Below, piece after piece: positions 20,264 through 28,906 of a stretch of 30,939 nt of DNA (its first letter is position 1; every line of letters starts with the position of its first letter). Location of the stretch: NCBI GenBank assembly GCA_003857395.1, contig RPRC01000013.1, positions 1-30,939 on the forward strand. Direction: 5' to 3'. The notes beneath the pieces were generated by a model. The model ran no database searches. It saw only the letters and a program-made list of their open reading frames with translations, and was not told the origin of the DNA. The stretch comes from Geobacter sp. GTDB taxonomy: Bacteria; Desulfobacterota; Desulfuromonadia; Geobacterales; Geobacteraceae. The position numbers and the translations under genes are program-made.

Positions 20264-20517
20264 AGATAAACCTATACAAACCCGACGGTTGGACAGCGAT
20301 CCACTTCATGATGGGTCTTGGGGTGGCTCTGATTGTGAGATCACTTAAAGGAAGTCGCTGGATGGCATTCGGGATTGCTTTAATGTTTTGTACTGGATGG
20401 GAGATGCTTGACGCTCTCTATGCAGGTCAGTGGATCTTCGATCCAAGGGGAGCAGATTTAATTGATATAGTGGTCGGTGCACTCGGTGCAGCGATTGCGG
20501 TAACGATAACAGATTAG
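20260..20517 (+). CDS. Small membrane protein, holin candidate
   Basis: This 85-aa protein has three hydrophobic segments near 12-30 (WTAIHFMMGLGVALIV), 35-52 (MAFGIALMFCTGWEML) and 66-84 (LIDIVVGALGAAIAVTI). The second and third are joined by an acidic/aromatic loop with FDPRGADLID. It lies 1.7 kb after the endolysin gene, in the right place for a holin. VanZ-like and other small membrane proteins share the 'D..D...G..GA' pattern, so the call is uncertain. Confidence 0.65.
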   Translation: MKINLYKPDGWTAIHFMMGLGVALIVRSLKGSRWMAFGIALMFCTGWEMLDALYAGQWIFDPRGADLIDIVVGALGAAIAVTITD

Positions 20518-20527
20518 AGAAGCAGAG

Positions 20528-20875
20528 ATGAACAACTCTCACAATACTGCTGTGATAGTGACCAAGCTGCGCTCACTTGAAAAGCTTATGGACGAACGCA
20601 AGGTATATTTAGATAAAGCTCTCGACCTTCAGGCAAAGGAATATGAGCGACGGTTAAGAGATTTGAACCACGAGGCAAGTCGTCTGGATAGTATGCAGCA
20701 TACATATCTATTGCAAAGTACTTATAACACAAAAATGGAAGGGGTAGATGAGTCTATATCAGCATTAAAGATAGCTCATGCAAACCTTCAAGGGAGGTTG
20801 CTGATCGCTGGTAGCTTTGTCTTAGCAGCAATATCTGTTTTGACAGCCTTTATCACAAGTATCTTATTTAAATAA
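20528..20875 (+). CDS. Coiled-coil protein with C-terminal membrane anchor
   Basis: This 115-aa protein has a long charged helix at 12-80 (KLRSLEKLMDERKVYLDKAL) and one membrane span near 90-113 (LIAGSFVLAAISVLTAFITS). This layout is common in phage lysis cassettes (holin-like or spanin-like accessory proteins) and follows the membrane protein by ten bases. It could regulate or form the lysis pore, but it is not a named holin family that I recognise. Confidence 0.7.
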   Translation: MNNSHNTAVIVTKLRSLEKLMDERKVYLDKALDLQAKEYERRLRDLNHEASRLDSMQHTYLLQSTYNTKMEGVDESISALKIAHANLQGRLLIAGSFVLAAISVLTAFITSILFK

Positions 20876-20902
20876 AGCTTAAACAGAAAGAAGGAGAAAG
20901 AG

Positions 20903-21253
20903 ATGAGTCCCTATCTCGAAAAGATTCTCGTCACCTTAGACGAGACAAAGGCTGACTGGAGAGAGTTGTTTAACCCACCTTTCTCTGTCAAGGAAGTTTT
21001 AGAGCTCTTGAAAGACCTGATACAAGTCGCTGAGTCTGTCATCACATCACCTGGCTCTGGTGAAGACAAGCATGCTGTGGTGAAGGAAGCCTTCTTGTAT
21101 CTGGATGAGCAGTATCAGCTTGTGGACAAGATGGATGATGCAATAAAGCTGCCTTTCTATCTCGAACCCTTCGATGGGAAGCTGATCCGTGCAGCGATTG
21201 ATCTTCTCATCGTGGCTATGGTGAAGGTGTTCAATGCAACCATTTGGAAGTAG
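20903..21253 (+). CDS. Hypothetical helical protein of the lysis/tail region
   Basis: This 116-aa protein is mostly helical (VKEVLELLKDLIQVAESVIT) and ends with one moderately hydrophobic helix (IRAAIDLLIVAMVKVFNATI) that could touch a membrane. GAAGGAGAAAGAG precedes ATG 20903. The DNA is a little more GC-rich than its neighbours, as judged by eye. Function is unknown. Confidence 0.65.
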   Translation: MSPYLEKILVTLDETKADWRELFNPPFSVKEVLELLKDLIQVAESVITSPGSGEDKHAVVKEAFLYLDEQYQLVDKMDDAIKLPFYLEPFDGKLIRAAIDLLIVAMVKVFNATIWK

Positions 21254-21637
21254 ATGAAGTGTGCAAATCTCAATCTGCGGATTCTTCAAGGATCCAATTT
21301 TGAAGGGATTTTTACCGTTCGGGATGCGGGCGGAAACCCTGTAGATCTTACTGGATATGAGGCTCGATTGCAGGCGAGGGAGCTTACTAATCTAAGTACT
21401 GTTTTGTTTAGATGGCTTAGTATTATATATGATCCTGGTGGATTAGAAGCTCTTGTGGACCCAGTCCTCACAATGGGTGGAGCTGCAGGAACGATCTCTG
21501 TTCTTGTTATTGGGGCTGTAACAGCTGCCTATTCCTTCACCATTGGATCCTATGACCTGGAAGTTTATGATGTTTCTGGCAATGTATATAGGGTTTGCCA
21601 GGGCTACGTTGAATTGAGTAAAGAGGTAACAAGATAA
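21254..21637 (+). CDS. Baseplate/tail-fibre adaptor-like protein
   Basis: This 127-aa protein resembles the BppU-N-like layer: LRILQGSNFEGIFTVRDAGG, NPVDLTGYEARLQARE, then IGSYDLEVYDVSGNVYRVCQ and GYVELSKEVTR. That 'QGsdF...DxxGNPVDLTGY.A..Q.R...yDLE...G.v.R...G.v.ls...TR' layout is typical of small proteins encoded just before phage tail-fibre genes. It begins at the base after the previous stop and overlaps the fibre start as TAATG. Confidence 0.75.
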   Translation: MKCANLNLRILQGSNFEGIFTVRDAGGNPVDLTGYEARLQARELTNLSTVLFRWLSIIYDPGGLEALVDPVLTMGGAAGTISVLVIGAVTAAYSFTIGSYDLEVYDVSGNVYRVCQGYVELSKEVTR

Positions 21638-23451
21638 TGGCAGGTCCTTCCATTTACAGAGTTGACTTTCGGGAAGTTGTGTTCTCTGGAAGTGTTGGCT
21701 CCATGCAAGAACCATCCGGACTCGTTGCAGTTGCAGAGATAGATGGTGTGCGGTTCCGTTGGGATTATGCTTATATAATTCCATACTATTACCAGATCCG
21801 GTACCAGGTAGAAACTGATGGATGGGGAAACTGGATAAATCTTGGTGGGGCTGTCACGGACTTCAGAGGTCTCACTCTTGCCGAGAAGAATGCTCATAAT
21901 ACAGGAGTGAACCTTGCCAATATACAGGCACAGCTTAGAATAACTGATGGAGCTGGACATTATAGTGTTGCAACGCTGAGTGCAAATGCCGATGCACTTC
22001 GTGGAAACATTTTATCTGGTGATATTGTTGATGGGAATATCACCACTGCAAAAGTGGCAGATGCTGGAATTACTGCAGATAAGATATTAAACAGTGCAGT
22101 CACTGGATCTAAGATCCTTCCAGGTACCATCACCGGACCGAAGTTGCAGGATGGAACAGTCGGCACTACACAGTTATCAAATGACAGCGTAGATGGATAC
22201 AAGCTTGCAAATCTTGCAGTAAGTGAAGGTAAGATTGCAAATCTTGCTGTGACGGCTGGAAAACTGGCTGCGAATGCAGTGGAAACTGCAAAAATAAAAG
22301 ACCTTAATGTTACTAATGCGAAGATTGAGGCTGGAAGTGGAACTACTGGAATTCAGGTTGCCAAACTTCATACAGATACAACTGCAAGAATGTTCGAAAG
22401 TGCTGGAAGGGCAAAGCTGGATGCTGTTCTTCCGGTTACAATAAATAATCTCGATGCGACGGATAAAATCCTTATTAGTGGAGTTCACGATAACATTGGA
22501 ACCAACAAAGCTGCCATCAAAACATCTCTTCTTCTTAATCTTGTGGAGAATCTCACTGCAGAAAATCAATGCTCTGCAGGTATAACATCCGCCATAACCA
22601 CTGCCAAGCAACTTGTTCTCTACACGAATATCCTTGCGAAGATCAATGCAAGTGCTGAAGCAACCAAGATTCAAGAAACTGCCATTGATAAAGTTCTTGG
22701 CGTGCAAGTTTATAATAGTGCAAAAACATTGGCATTATTCAATGCCGCTGGGAATGTTATAACCGGTATTGAAAGCGGTGCTGTTGTTCTCACGCCTGCG
22801 ATGATTCATAGGGCTATGACTGTTACTGGTGGTGGGAGGTCTAGAAAATTAGACTTGGCTGATATTGACAACGGTAATCTCGACAATATAAATGATGGCG
22901 CTACCTATGGAAAGACCACCCTTGCACAGGCGATTGCAGCTGGATATGCAGTGGCTGGTTTGCATACCACCGGTGCTAATAAGGTTGGTTCTTATTATTC
23001 CGTATCCGGTCTTACCAAAACCCCTCTACAAATCGAGAATAGATGTGATGCAAGAAGGATTGTCTGGGCTGAGCAGAAAACTGGCACGGGAACTTTTGAT
23101 TTTGATGTAATCACGTATGCTCCGGGTGCACCTGGTTGGGAAACACAGAGAGTCATTAGATTGATTTTCCAGAAGGGAGATGCCACTGTATACTACAAGA
23201 CACTTGCAAAGTCTGATTTGTGGACTGGGAAGATCCGTATTTTGGTCTATGATGATGCTGGGTCTTTGATAGTTACTGGGACAGGCACGACTCTTAATAA
23301 TGCTGCCTACAATCCTTTCGAGGCAAGTGCTGATATTGGGACGGCTGGTTTTGTAGAACATGATATTTACGATATTGCTATTCAGCTTTACGCCGAAGGT
23401 CCTGCTGAAGATTCTTTCATGAAAGGTGGTGTGGCTAGTGTTTCCGTCTGA
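21637..23451 (+). CDS. Tail fibre / receptor-binding protein with hexad-like repeats
   Basis: This 604-aa protein has a beta-rich N-terminus (1-110). Residues 115-240 hold many short repeats of the type 'I.dG.IttaKv.dagItadKi' (LSGDIVDGNITTAKVADAG and so on), typical of trimeric fibre shafts. A helical middle region (270-380) and a C-terminal beta domain (430-604) follow; the latter may bind the receptor. Its position between the adaptor-like gene and the large terminase is unusual. The last 26 bases overlap the terminase gene. Confidence 0.85.
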   Translation: MAGPSIYRVDFREVVFSGSVGSMQEPSGLVAVAEIDGVRFRWDYAYIIPYYYQIRYQVETDGWGNWINLGGAVTDFRGLTLAEKNAHNTGVNLANIQAQLRITDGAGHYSVATLSANADALRGNILSGDIVDGNITTAKVADAGITADKILNSAVTGSKILPGTITGPKLQDGTVGTTQLSNDSVDGYKLANLAVSEGKIANLAVTAGKLAANAVETAKIKDLNVTNAKIEAGSGTTGIQVAKLHTDTTARMFESAGRAKLDAVLPVTINNLDATDKILISGVHDNIGTNKAAIKTSLLLNLVENLTAENQCSAGITSAITTAKQLVLYTNILAKINASAEATKIQETAIDKVLGVQVYNSAKTLALFNAAGNVITGIESGAVVLTPAMIHRAMTVTGGGRSRKLDLADIDNGNLDNINDGATYGKTTLAQAIAAGYAVAGLHTTGANKVGSYYSVSGLTKTPLQIENRCDARRIVWAEQKTGTGTFDFDVITYAPGAPGWETQRVIRLIFQKGDATVYYKTLAKSDLWTGKIRILVYDDAGSLIVTGTGTTLNNAAYNPFEASADIGTAGFVEHDIYDIAIQLYAEGPAEDSFMKGGVASVSV

Positions 23452-24988
23452 TAGATATGTAGAAGAACTCCAGAACGATGCCACTTTCCAGGAGGTAATG
23501 GTTGAACTTTCTAATAATACTGGTCTATGGTGTAGAATAGTATTCCCTAGAAGGTTCAAACGAAGTTTTAGTAAGTACCATGAAATGCTCTTTGAAGCGT
23601 TGGACGATCGAAGTATCAAGAAATTATTGGTGATTGCACACCGTGACTTTGGGAAGACATCTATATTACAACTTGGATATGCTTCTAAAGAGATTCTATT
23701 TGACTATGCGTCTTTTGTAGTGCCTATAAGTTGTAGTGCCACCCATGCTATTATGCAGTCGGAAAATTTGAAGAAGGCTATTGTATCCAACGATTTTATA
23801 CGGAAGCATTGGGGCGAATTAAGACCAGAGGAAAGGGAAGCTTGGTTTTCTAAGAACCTTTGGACTATGAAATTACAAGGAGCGGAGCAAGAAAAGATCA
23901 TAGTTCCAAGAGGTTCTTTACAACAACTTCGTGGATTGATTTATGGAGACAGCCGTCCAAACCTTATATTAGTTGATGACTTGGAAGATCCACAGAAATT
24001 GTTGTCGGAGGAAATGCGTGATAAGCAGAGAAAGTGGTTCTTTGGATCTATGGAGAACATCGTAGATATTGCAGAAGAAGATTGGCGTACTATTGTTATG
24101 GGAACCCTCGTTCACTTGGATTGTTTATTGGCGAGACTTCGTGAAGATAAAGATAATTGGACAACTGTAAATCTTCCACTCTGTGATAGATCTTACCACA
24201 CTCTCTGGCCTGAACGGTTTAGTCAGGAAAAGGTGGATGGAATGATAGCTGGCGCTCGAGCGCAGAAGCAGTTCGGTTTATGGTGTATGGAGTATATGAA
24301 CGAAATTGTGCCGGGTGATGATCAGAGTTTCCATGAAGATATGTTTGTAAGGTATGATCCAAATGTTATAAATCTCAACGACCATAATATAGCGGAGAAT
24401 TTGGTAATTGTAGACCCTGCAAAAACAGCAGAGTTGAGAAGTGCAGATAGTGGAATGGTCGCCGTTGGTGTTGGATTGAAAGAGAACTTGTTTTTTGTTC
24501 GCGAAGCGAAGGGTGAGAAGTATGAACCTGCTCAATTGATAGATGAAACCTTTGCTATGGCTATTAGGAATAGGGCAAGAATTATAGCTATTGAAGTTAC
24601 TGGAATTGAAAATTGGATAAAGCATCCCTTCATGGATATGGCGGAGAAGAAGGGATATAAATTCCACTTCATTTGGCTTAAAGCCAAAGGGAAGAAGGAA
24701 TTTAGAGTTCGACAGTTACTACCATATTATAGCAGACAGCATTTTAGGCATTCTCCTCTTTGTGCAGCTCTCGAACAGCAACTTCTAGCATTTCCATACT
24801 CCCAACTCTGGGACATAATGGATGCTCTTGCATATTTACCATCCATTCTGGAAGACTTTGAGGTGTACTTTCAATATTATGGTGGTGATGAAAGTAAGCA
24901 GTTGGAGGAGGAAATTAAAGAAATTCTTCGGATGGATAAAGAGGAAGAAGAGTTGGACGAAGAAGAAGGATGGCGGATCTTAAAATGA
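23426..24988 (+). CDS. Terminase large subunit
   Basis: This protein of about 520 aa has the ATPase motif AHRDFGKTS at 71-79, RGLIYGDSRPNLILVDDLED at 169-188 (Walker B with Asp184/Asp185), a coupling-motif-like MGTLVH at 225-230, and the nuclease domain starting LVIVDPAKT at 326-334 with Asp330. Asp472 or Asp469 in WDIMDALAYL is a further metal ligand candidate. It packages DNA into the prohead using the portal encoded next. The first codons are GTG GTG TGG CTA GTG, so the exact start is open; GTG 23438 is also possible. It overlaps the fibre gene end. Confidence 0.9.
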   Translation: MVWLVFPSDRYVEELQNDATFQEVMVELSNNTGLWCRIVFPRRFKRSFSKYHEMLFEALDDRSIKKLLVIAHRDFGKTSILQLGYASKEILFDYASFVVPISCSATHAIMQSENLKKAIVSNDFIRKHWGELRPEEREAWFSKNLWTMKLQGAEQEKIIVPRGSLQQLRGLIYGDSRPNLILVDDLEDPQKLLSEEMRDKQRKWFFGSMENIVDIAEEDWRTIVMGTLVHLDCLLARLREDKDNWTTVNLPLCDRSYHTLWPERFSQEKVDGMIAGARAQKQFGLWCMEYMNEIVPGDDQSFHEDMFVRYDPNVINLNDHNIAENLVIVDPAKTAELRSADSGMVAVGVGLKENLFFVREAKGEKYEPAQLIDETFAMAIRNRARIIAIEVTGIENWIKHPFMDMAEKKGYKFHFIWLKAKGKKEFRVRQLLPYYSRQHFRHSPLCAALEQQLLAFPYSQLWDIMDALAYLPSILEDFEVYFQYYGGDESKQLEEEIKEILRMDKEEEELDEEEGWRILK

Positions 24989-25017
24989 TCCCTTTGTCTT
25001 ATTTTAGACCATAGCAT
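24988..25017 (+). repeat. Palindromic repeat element, copy 6
   Basis: ATCCCTTTG and a degenerate ACCATAGCAT arm flank an AT-rich centre. It begins at the last base of the large terminase stop and is followed by TTAACAGTG, ending six bases before the portal GTG start. It is the least symmetric copy. Confidence 0.75.
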
Positions 25018-25023
25018 TTAACA

Positions 25024-27048
25024 GTGTGGAAAATGGGAAACGGCTATAAATATACAAGTCCAGAAAATTGGGCGAGTGATAAAGGGGATATGTATTCCCA
25101 GAATTATCACTATAAATACCATGATAATCTGGATTTGAAGCCTGGAAGTGAACTCCATGAAAGGATTGTTCGCCACGTCATGGAGAGGGCTCAAGCTTCG
25201 TACGATGTTATATCTAAAAAATTCAGTACATTTGAGCAGATGGATCGTGTTGTGACTGCATATATTCCGGCGGATGAATCTACAGACACGAAGGATGTTG
25301 GTGAAGACACAGACAAAACTGTTAAAACTGTTATAGTTCCTGTTTCCTATGCAATTTTGGAGACTATGCTCTCCCAAGTGGTGACTGCATTTCTAGATCT
25401 TCCTATGATGAGATATGCCGGAGAAGGTGATAAAGCTATCGTAAAAGCTGCTTTAATGGAGAAGGTTGTTGAAAGACAGTGCGTACTGAATAAGATTGGT
25501 CTTCCAATACATACAGCTGGAAGAGATAGCTTGCTGTATGGCTTTGGTCCTGTGGTTCCTAGCTGGATGATAAGAACTGGAAAGCGTGTGGTGACATATG
25601 AAGAGCCAACTGGATTAGGGGAAACCTTCGATATTTATAGTGCTCTTGGGTTGGAACCAGAAGCTGCACCAACTGGGAAGTTGGGACGTCGTCTTGAGGA
25701 AGGAACCCTTTGGGAAGGCAACGAATTAACAGCGATAGATCCATATCTTTACCTTCCGGATGTTAGTGTTGGAATAGAAGAACCCAATAAAGGTGAGAGG
25801 GTTGGCTGGATTGGGAGGGAAAATTTGGTTTCTCTTCGGCAGGAAGAAACTCAAAAGGATTCAGATCTTATAAACATTAAGTATCTCCAACACTATCCAG
25901 CCCGTGGTGTATCAACTTCTAGTATTATTCTGAACGATAGATATAAAAGGGACGAAAAACACGGAATCACTGAAGAAGACCATGCGACAACGGTGGATAC
26001 TAACTTTGATGTAGTGTATTCTTTCCAGAGACTCATTCCGAAGTACTGGAATCTTGGTTCTGGCACGAAACCAGAGATATGGATGTTTGCAGTTGCCTGC
26101 GATTGTGTTCTAATAAAGGCAAAACCACTAGAATTCCCGTATGATTCTGAGATTCCGGTGAAGGTGTTGGCTCCAGAATTCGATGGACATAGTATTCTGC
26201 CTACAAGTAGGATAGAAATCAATTATGGGATGCAAGACACGGTGGATTTCCTGTATAGTTCTCATATGGAGAACGTGAAGAGGGCTATAAATGATATGCT
26301 TATTTATGATCCATCTGTTCTTGTAAGTTCTGACATCCTCAAGCCTGGTGCTGGCAAGAGAATCCGAATGAGAAGGAGTGCTTGGGGTATAAAGGATGCA
26401 CGATCGTCTATATTTCAAGTGCCTGCACAGGACTTTACGAGGAATCACTTATCGGATGCTATGCTTTCTGTGGATTTAATGTATAGAGCCACGCCGGCGT
26501 CGGAGACTAGGCAGGGAAATATCAGAAAACAAGGTGAAAGAGTATCCGCTGCTGAGGTGCAGTCTACACAAATGGGTTCTTTTACAAGGATAGACCGGTC
26601 AATAAAGATAGCATCCATGCAAGTTATGCAGGATCTTGCACGATTATTCTGCTGGTCGACCCAGTGGAGGATGTCCCAGAGTGTTTGGGTGAGTCTCACT
26701 GGAAGATATGAGAAGCAACTGCGGGCTGAATATGGTGAAGAAACAACTGGTATGAATGTTCAGCCGGCGGATTTAGTGGCTGATATAATGGCTATACCAC
26801 ACAGTTTACCATCTTCCTATATAGACAATCCGAAGTGGTGGATAGAATTGAGTAAGATGGCTTTTACGCAGCCGGAATTGGTTCGAAAACTTAGTAGTGT
26901 ACGTATCTGGCTGCATCTGGCTAGAACCCTCGGTGCAAGAAATGCAGATGAATTCCAAAGAACCGAGCTGGAAACGCAGGTTGTGGATGATGAGACGGCT
27001 ATGCTGGAAGCTCAGAGGGGAAATATAAAACCATTACCGGGGTCGTAA
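25024..27048 (+). CDS. Portal protein
   Basis: This 674-aa protein follows the large terminase and precedes the scaffold- and capsid-type genes. It has the layout of large portals: a helical N-terminus, PVSYAILETMLSQVVTAFLD near 109-128, a long mixed clip/wing region, a helical stem (SSHMENVKRAINDMLIYDPS near 412-431) and a helical C-terminus. Twelve copies would form the DNA entry channel. GTG 25024 or ATG 25033 could start it; neither has a strong ribosome site, and repeat copy 6 occupies the place where one would lie. The call rests on position, length and fold-like pattern. Confidence 0.82.
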   Translation: MWKMGNGYKYTSPENWASDKGDMYSQNYHYKYHDNLDLKPGSELHERIVRHVMERAQASYDVISKKFSTFEQMDRVVTAYIPADESTDTKDVGEDTDKTVKTVIVPVSYAILETMLSQVVTAFLDLPMMRYAGEGDKAIVKAALMEKVVERQCVLNKIGLPIHTAGRDSLLYGFGPVVPSWMIRTGKRVVTYEEPTGLGETFDIYSALGLEPEAAPTGKLGRRLEEGTLWEGNELTAIDPYLYLPDVSVGIEEPNKGERVGWIGRENLVSLRQEETQKDSDLINIKYLQHYPARGVSTSSIILNDRYKRDEKHGITEEDHATTVDTNFDVVYSFQRLIPKYWNLGSGTKPEIWMFAVACDCVLIKAKPLEFPYDSEIPVKVLAPEFDGHSILPTSRIEINYGMQDTVDFLYSSHMENVKRAINDMLIYDPSVLVSSDILKPGAGKRIRMRRSAWGIKDARSSIFQVPAQDFTRNHLSDAMLSVDLMYRATPASETRQGNIRKQGERVSAAEVQSTQMGSFTRIDRSIKIASMQVMQDLARLFCWSTQWRMSQSVWVSLTGRYEKQLRAEYGEETTGMNVQPADLVADIMAIPHSLPSSYIDNPKWWIELSKMAFTQPELVRKLSSVRIWLHLARTLGARNADEFQRTELETQVVDDETAMLEAQRGNIKPLPGS

Positions 27049-27521
27049 TGTTTGTAGTAATAAGTCTTGTCGTATTGGCTCTTGCGATTTGTGTTTTGAG
27101 CTATCTTCTTTGGAAACAGAAACCAGCCTTGGAATTTATAAAGGTGGGGTCTCCAAAAGTGGAAGATGATAATAACGGAAATAAACCAGTCTTGGTTTAT
27201 ACAACTTCAGAATCCGACACTGATGAGGATACATCCCTTGACCCAGGCGAACTCCTGGCACTCTTTGATAGCCCTGGCTGGAAGTTTTATATGAGGGAGA
27301 TGTTTGGAGTTGTCGGAACATTACGGAATTCTTTAGAATTTGAGTGTGATGAGTCCACAGCTGAAGGGAGACGGAAAGCCCTCTTTACAAGAGGTCAGTT
27401 GACTGCGTTCCGGGCTATGATAGCATGGGCTGCCACCATAAAAGATGAGATAGATGTAGAAGAATCAATAAAGGAAGGATCCGTGAGTGAAAGGGTCCTA
27501 GCAAACAGAAGAACCAAATAA
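27048..27521 (+). CDS. Membrane-anchored small protein in head module
   Basis: This 157-aa protein begins with a membrane segment (VVISLVVLALAICVLSYLLW), then has an acidic linker and a helical C-terminal domain (WKFYMREMFGVVGTLRNSLE, TRGQLTAFRAMIAWAATIKD). Its start overlaps the portal stop as TAATG. A membrane anchor is unusual for a head-module protein. The C-terminal domain may be a small portal-associated factor; no family is recognised. Confidence 0.7.
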   Translation: MFVVISLVVLALAICVLSYLLWKQKPALEFIKVGSPKVEDDNNGNKPVLVYTTSESDTDEDTSLDPGELLALFDSPGWKFYMREMFGVVGTLRNSLEFECDESTAEGRRKALFTRGQLTAFRAMIAWAATIKDEIDVEESIKEGSVSERVLANRRTK

Positions 27522-27532
27522 GGAGAAGTTTA

Positions 27533-28495
27533 ATGGGAAGTGATCTCGCAAGCTCTATGGCTGAGGATTTGAACCCTAATTTGGGCAAAGATCAGCAAAC
27601 GAGCGATAAAGGTCAGGCTGCGGAGAAGTCCGAAGGTGGGGAGGTTGAGAAAGAAGAAACTGTCGGTAGTGGATCTTCCACTGTCGATGAAATGTTGTCC
27701 CTTGGTGAGGAGGATAAAACCGATGAGGACGAGTCTGAAGATTCTACAGAGGACAAGTCAGAAGTCATTCAGGAAGCTGAGGACAAAGACAAGACCGACG
27801 AGCAGCACAAGACCGATGAGACAAGATCTTCCGAGTTTACGCCGGATGTTCTTGCAGAGCTTAGTGAAGTAGCAGCAAGGATTGGGTGGGGACAAGCGGT
27901 TGAGAAGCCAACTGTAGAAGGTAAGAAGGAAGATAAAGCTCCTGCCGGGAAGGGTGTGGAGGAGTCAGGTGGTGGTAGTCAAGGAATCGCAGAAATTGAT
28001 TTCTTCAAGGATATTCCTGCAGATGCAGAAATAGATCGGAAGGCAATCAATAAATCCCTTAACATGGCTGTCCAGAGTCAGGCTGAGCTTATGTTGAAGC
28101 AGGTTCCGGGTATGATTTCTGGAGCTGTCCAGTACCAGCTTGGAATGATGATGCTTGTGAATAAGTTTTATTCGGACAATCCAGACTTGGATTCTGTGAC
28201 TCGATCTGATGGAAGTAAGGTTAGCCTTCGTCCGTTGGTTGGACAGATTGCTCAAGAGCTGGCTGCTTCTAAGCCAGAGTTGGCAAATGACCCTGTAAAA
28301 TTGTACGAAGCAACAGCCGTGAGAATGCGGGAGAAATTCGGCATTCGTAAGAATGTAGCTGCAAGACCACAGGGTGCTAATTTTAGGGGTACACCACCCA
28401 GACAAGATGGACCTCGCGTAGGTGGAGGTCCTAGAAAGTTATCTACACGCCAGGATGATTTGGAATACTCCAGAAAAACTGGGCGTAGATATTAA
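27533..28495 (+). CDS. Putative capsid scaffolding protein
   Basis: This 320-aa protein has a long acidic disordered N-terminal half (EEDKTDEDESEDSTEDKSEV), a helical middle (AINKSLNMAVQSQAELMLKQ), and a basic tail (RPQGANFRGTPPRQDGPRVG). Acidic, helix-rich proteins encoded between portal and major capsid are typical scaffolds that guide prohead assembly and then leave. No protease domain is seen in it. AAGGAGAAG precedes ATG 27533. Confidence 0.78.
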   Translation: MGSDLASSMAEDLNPNLGKDQQTSDKGQAAEKSEGGEVEKEETVGSGSSTVDEMLSLGEEDKTDEDESEDSTEDKSEVIQEAEDKDKTDEQHKTDETRSSEFTPDVLAELSEVAARIGWGQAVEKPTVEGKKEDKAPAGKGVEESGGGSQGIAEIDFFKDIPADAEIDRKAINKSLNMAVQSQAELMLKQVPGMISGAVQYQLGMMMLVNKFYSDNPDLDSVTRSDGSKVSLRPLVGQIAQELAASKPELANDPVKLYEATAVRMREKFGIRKNVAARPQGANFRGTPPRQDGPRVGGGPRKLSTRQDDLEYSRKTGRRY

Positions 28496-28519
28496 CTGAC
28501 AATCAGGAGGAGTTAGAAA

Positions 28520-28894
28520 ATGAGTTTCGAAAATCAAGCGCTCAATCAGAGTGTGGACGCAGTTCCAAACAAGATTATACACCCTGTGGTAACTACATCT
28601 CTTAAGGTGTATGAACAGGTTGTGTATGTTAGTACTGTCGATGCGCATGTTACGATCACGATGCCTCCAGTGGCGGAAGCCGCAGGTAGGATTTATTCCA
28701 TCATGTGCATTTTGAGAACTGGTTCTTATGATGTTACCATCACAGATTACAAGGACGACACTGGCAATGCCACTAAAGCCCATGGTGATCTTGGTAATGC
28801 AAACCTTGTTCTCAATGCAGCTAACGAGCATGTAATTCTGTATTCCGACGGCGTTGCTTGGCATCTGCTCAACAATGTCACCAACATTAGTTAA
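28520..28894 (+). CDS. Small head protein, capsid decoration candidate
   Basis: This 124-aa beta-rich protein contains VTTSLKVYEQVVYVSTVDAH, VTITMPPVAEAAGRIYSIMC and ANEHVILYSDGVAWHLLNN. The pattern of a short beta protein with 'VTI.mP...ea.GriY.i..' resembles small phage structural domains. It lies directly upstream of the beta-helix and capsid genes. AGGAGGAGTTAG precedes ATG 28520. Confidence 0.65.
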   Translation: MSFENQALNQSVDAVPNKIIHPVVTTSLKVYEQVVYVSTVDAHVTITMPPVAEAAGRIYSIMCILRTGSYDVTITDYKDDTGNATKAHGDLGNANLVLNAANEHVILYSDGVAWHLLNNVTNIS

Positions 28895-28906
28895 GGAGGT
28901 GCTGAT

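Noticed and set aside
5881..25017. Palindromic repeats as a CRISPR array
   Set aside because: Copies are kilobases apart, occur in both orientations and lack regular spacers or cas genes.
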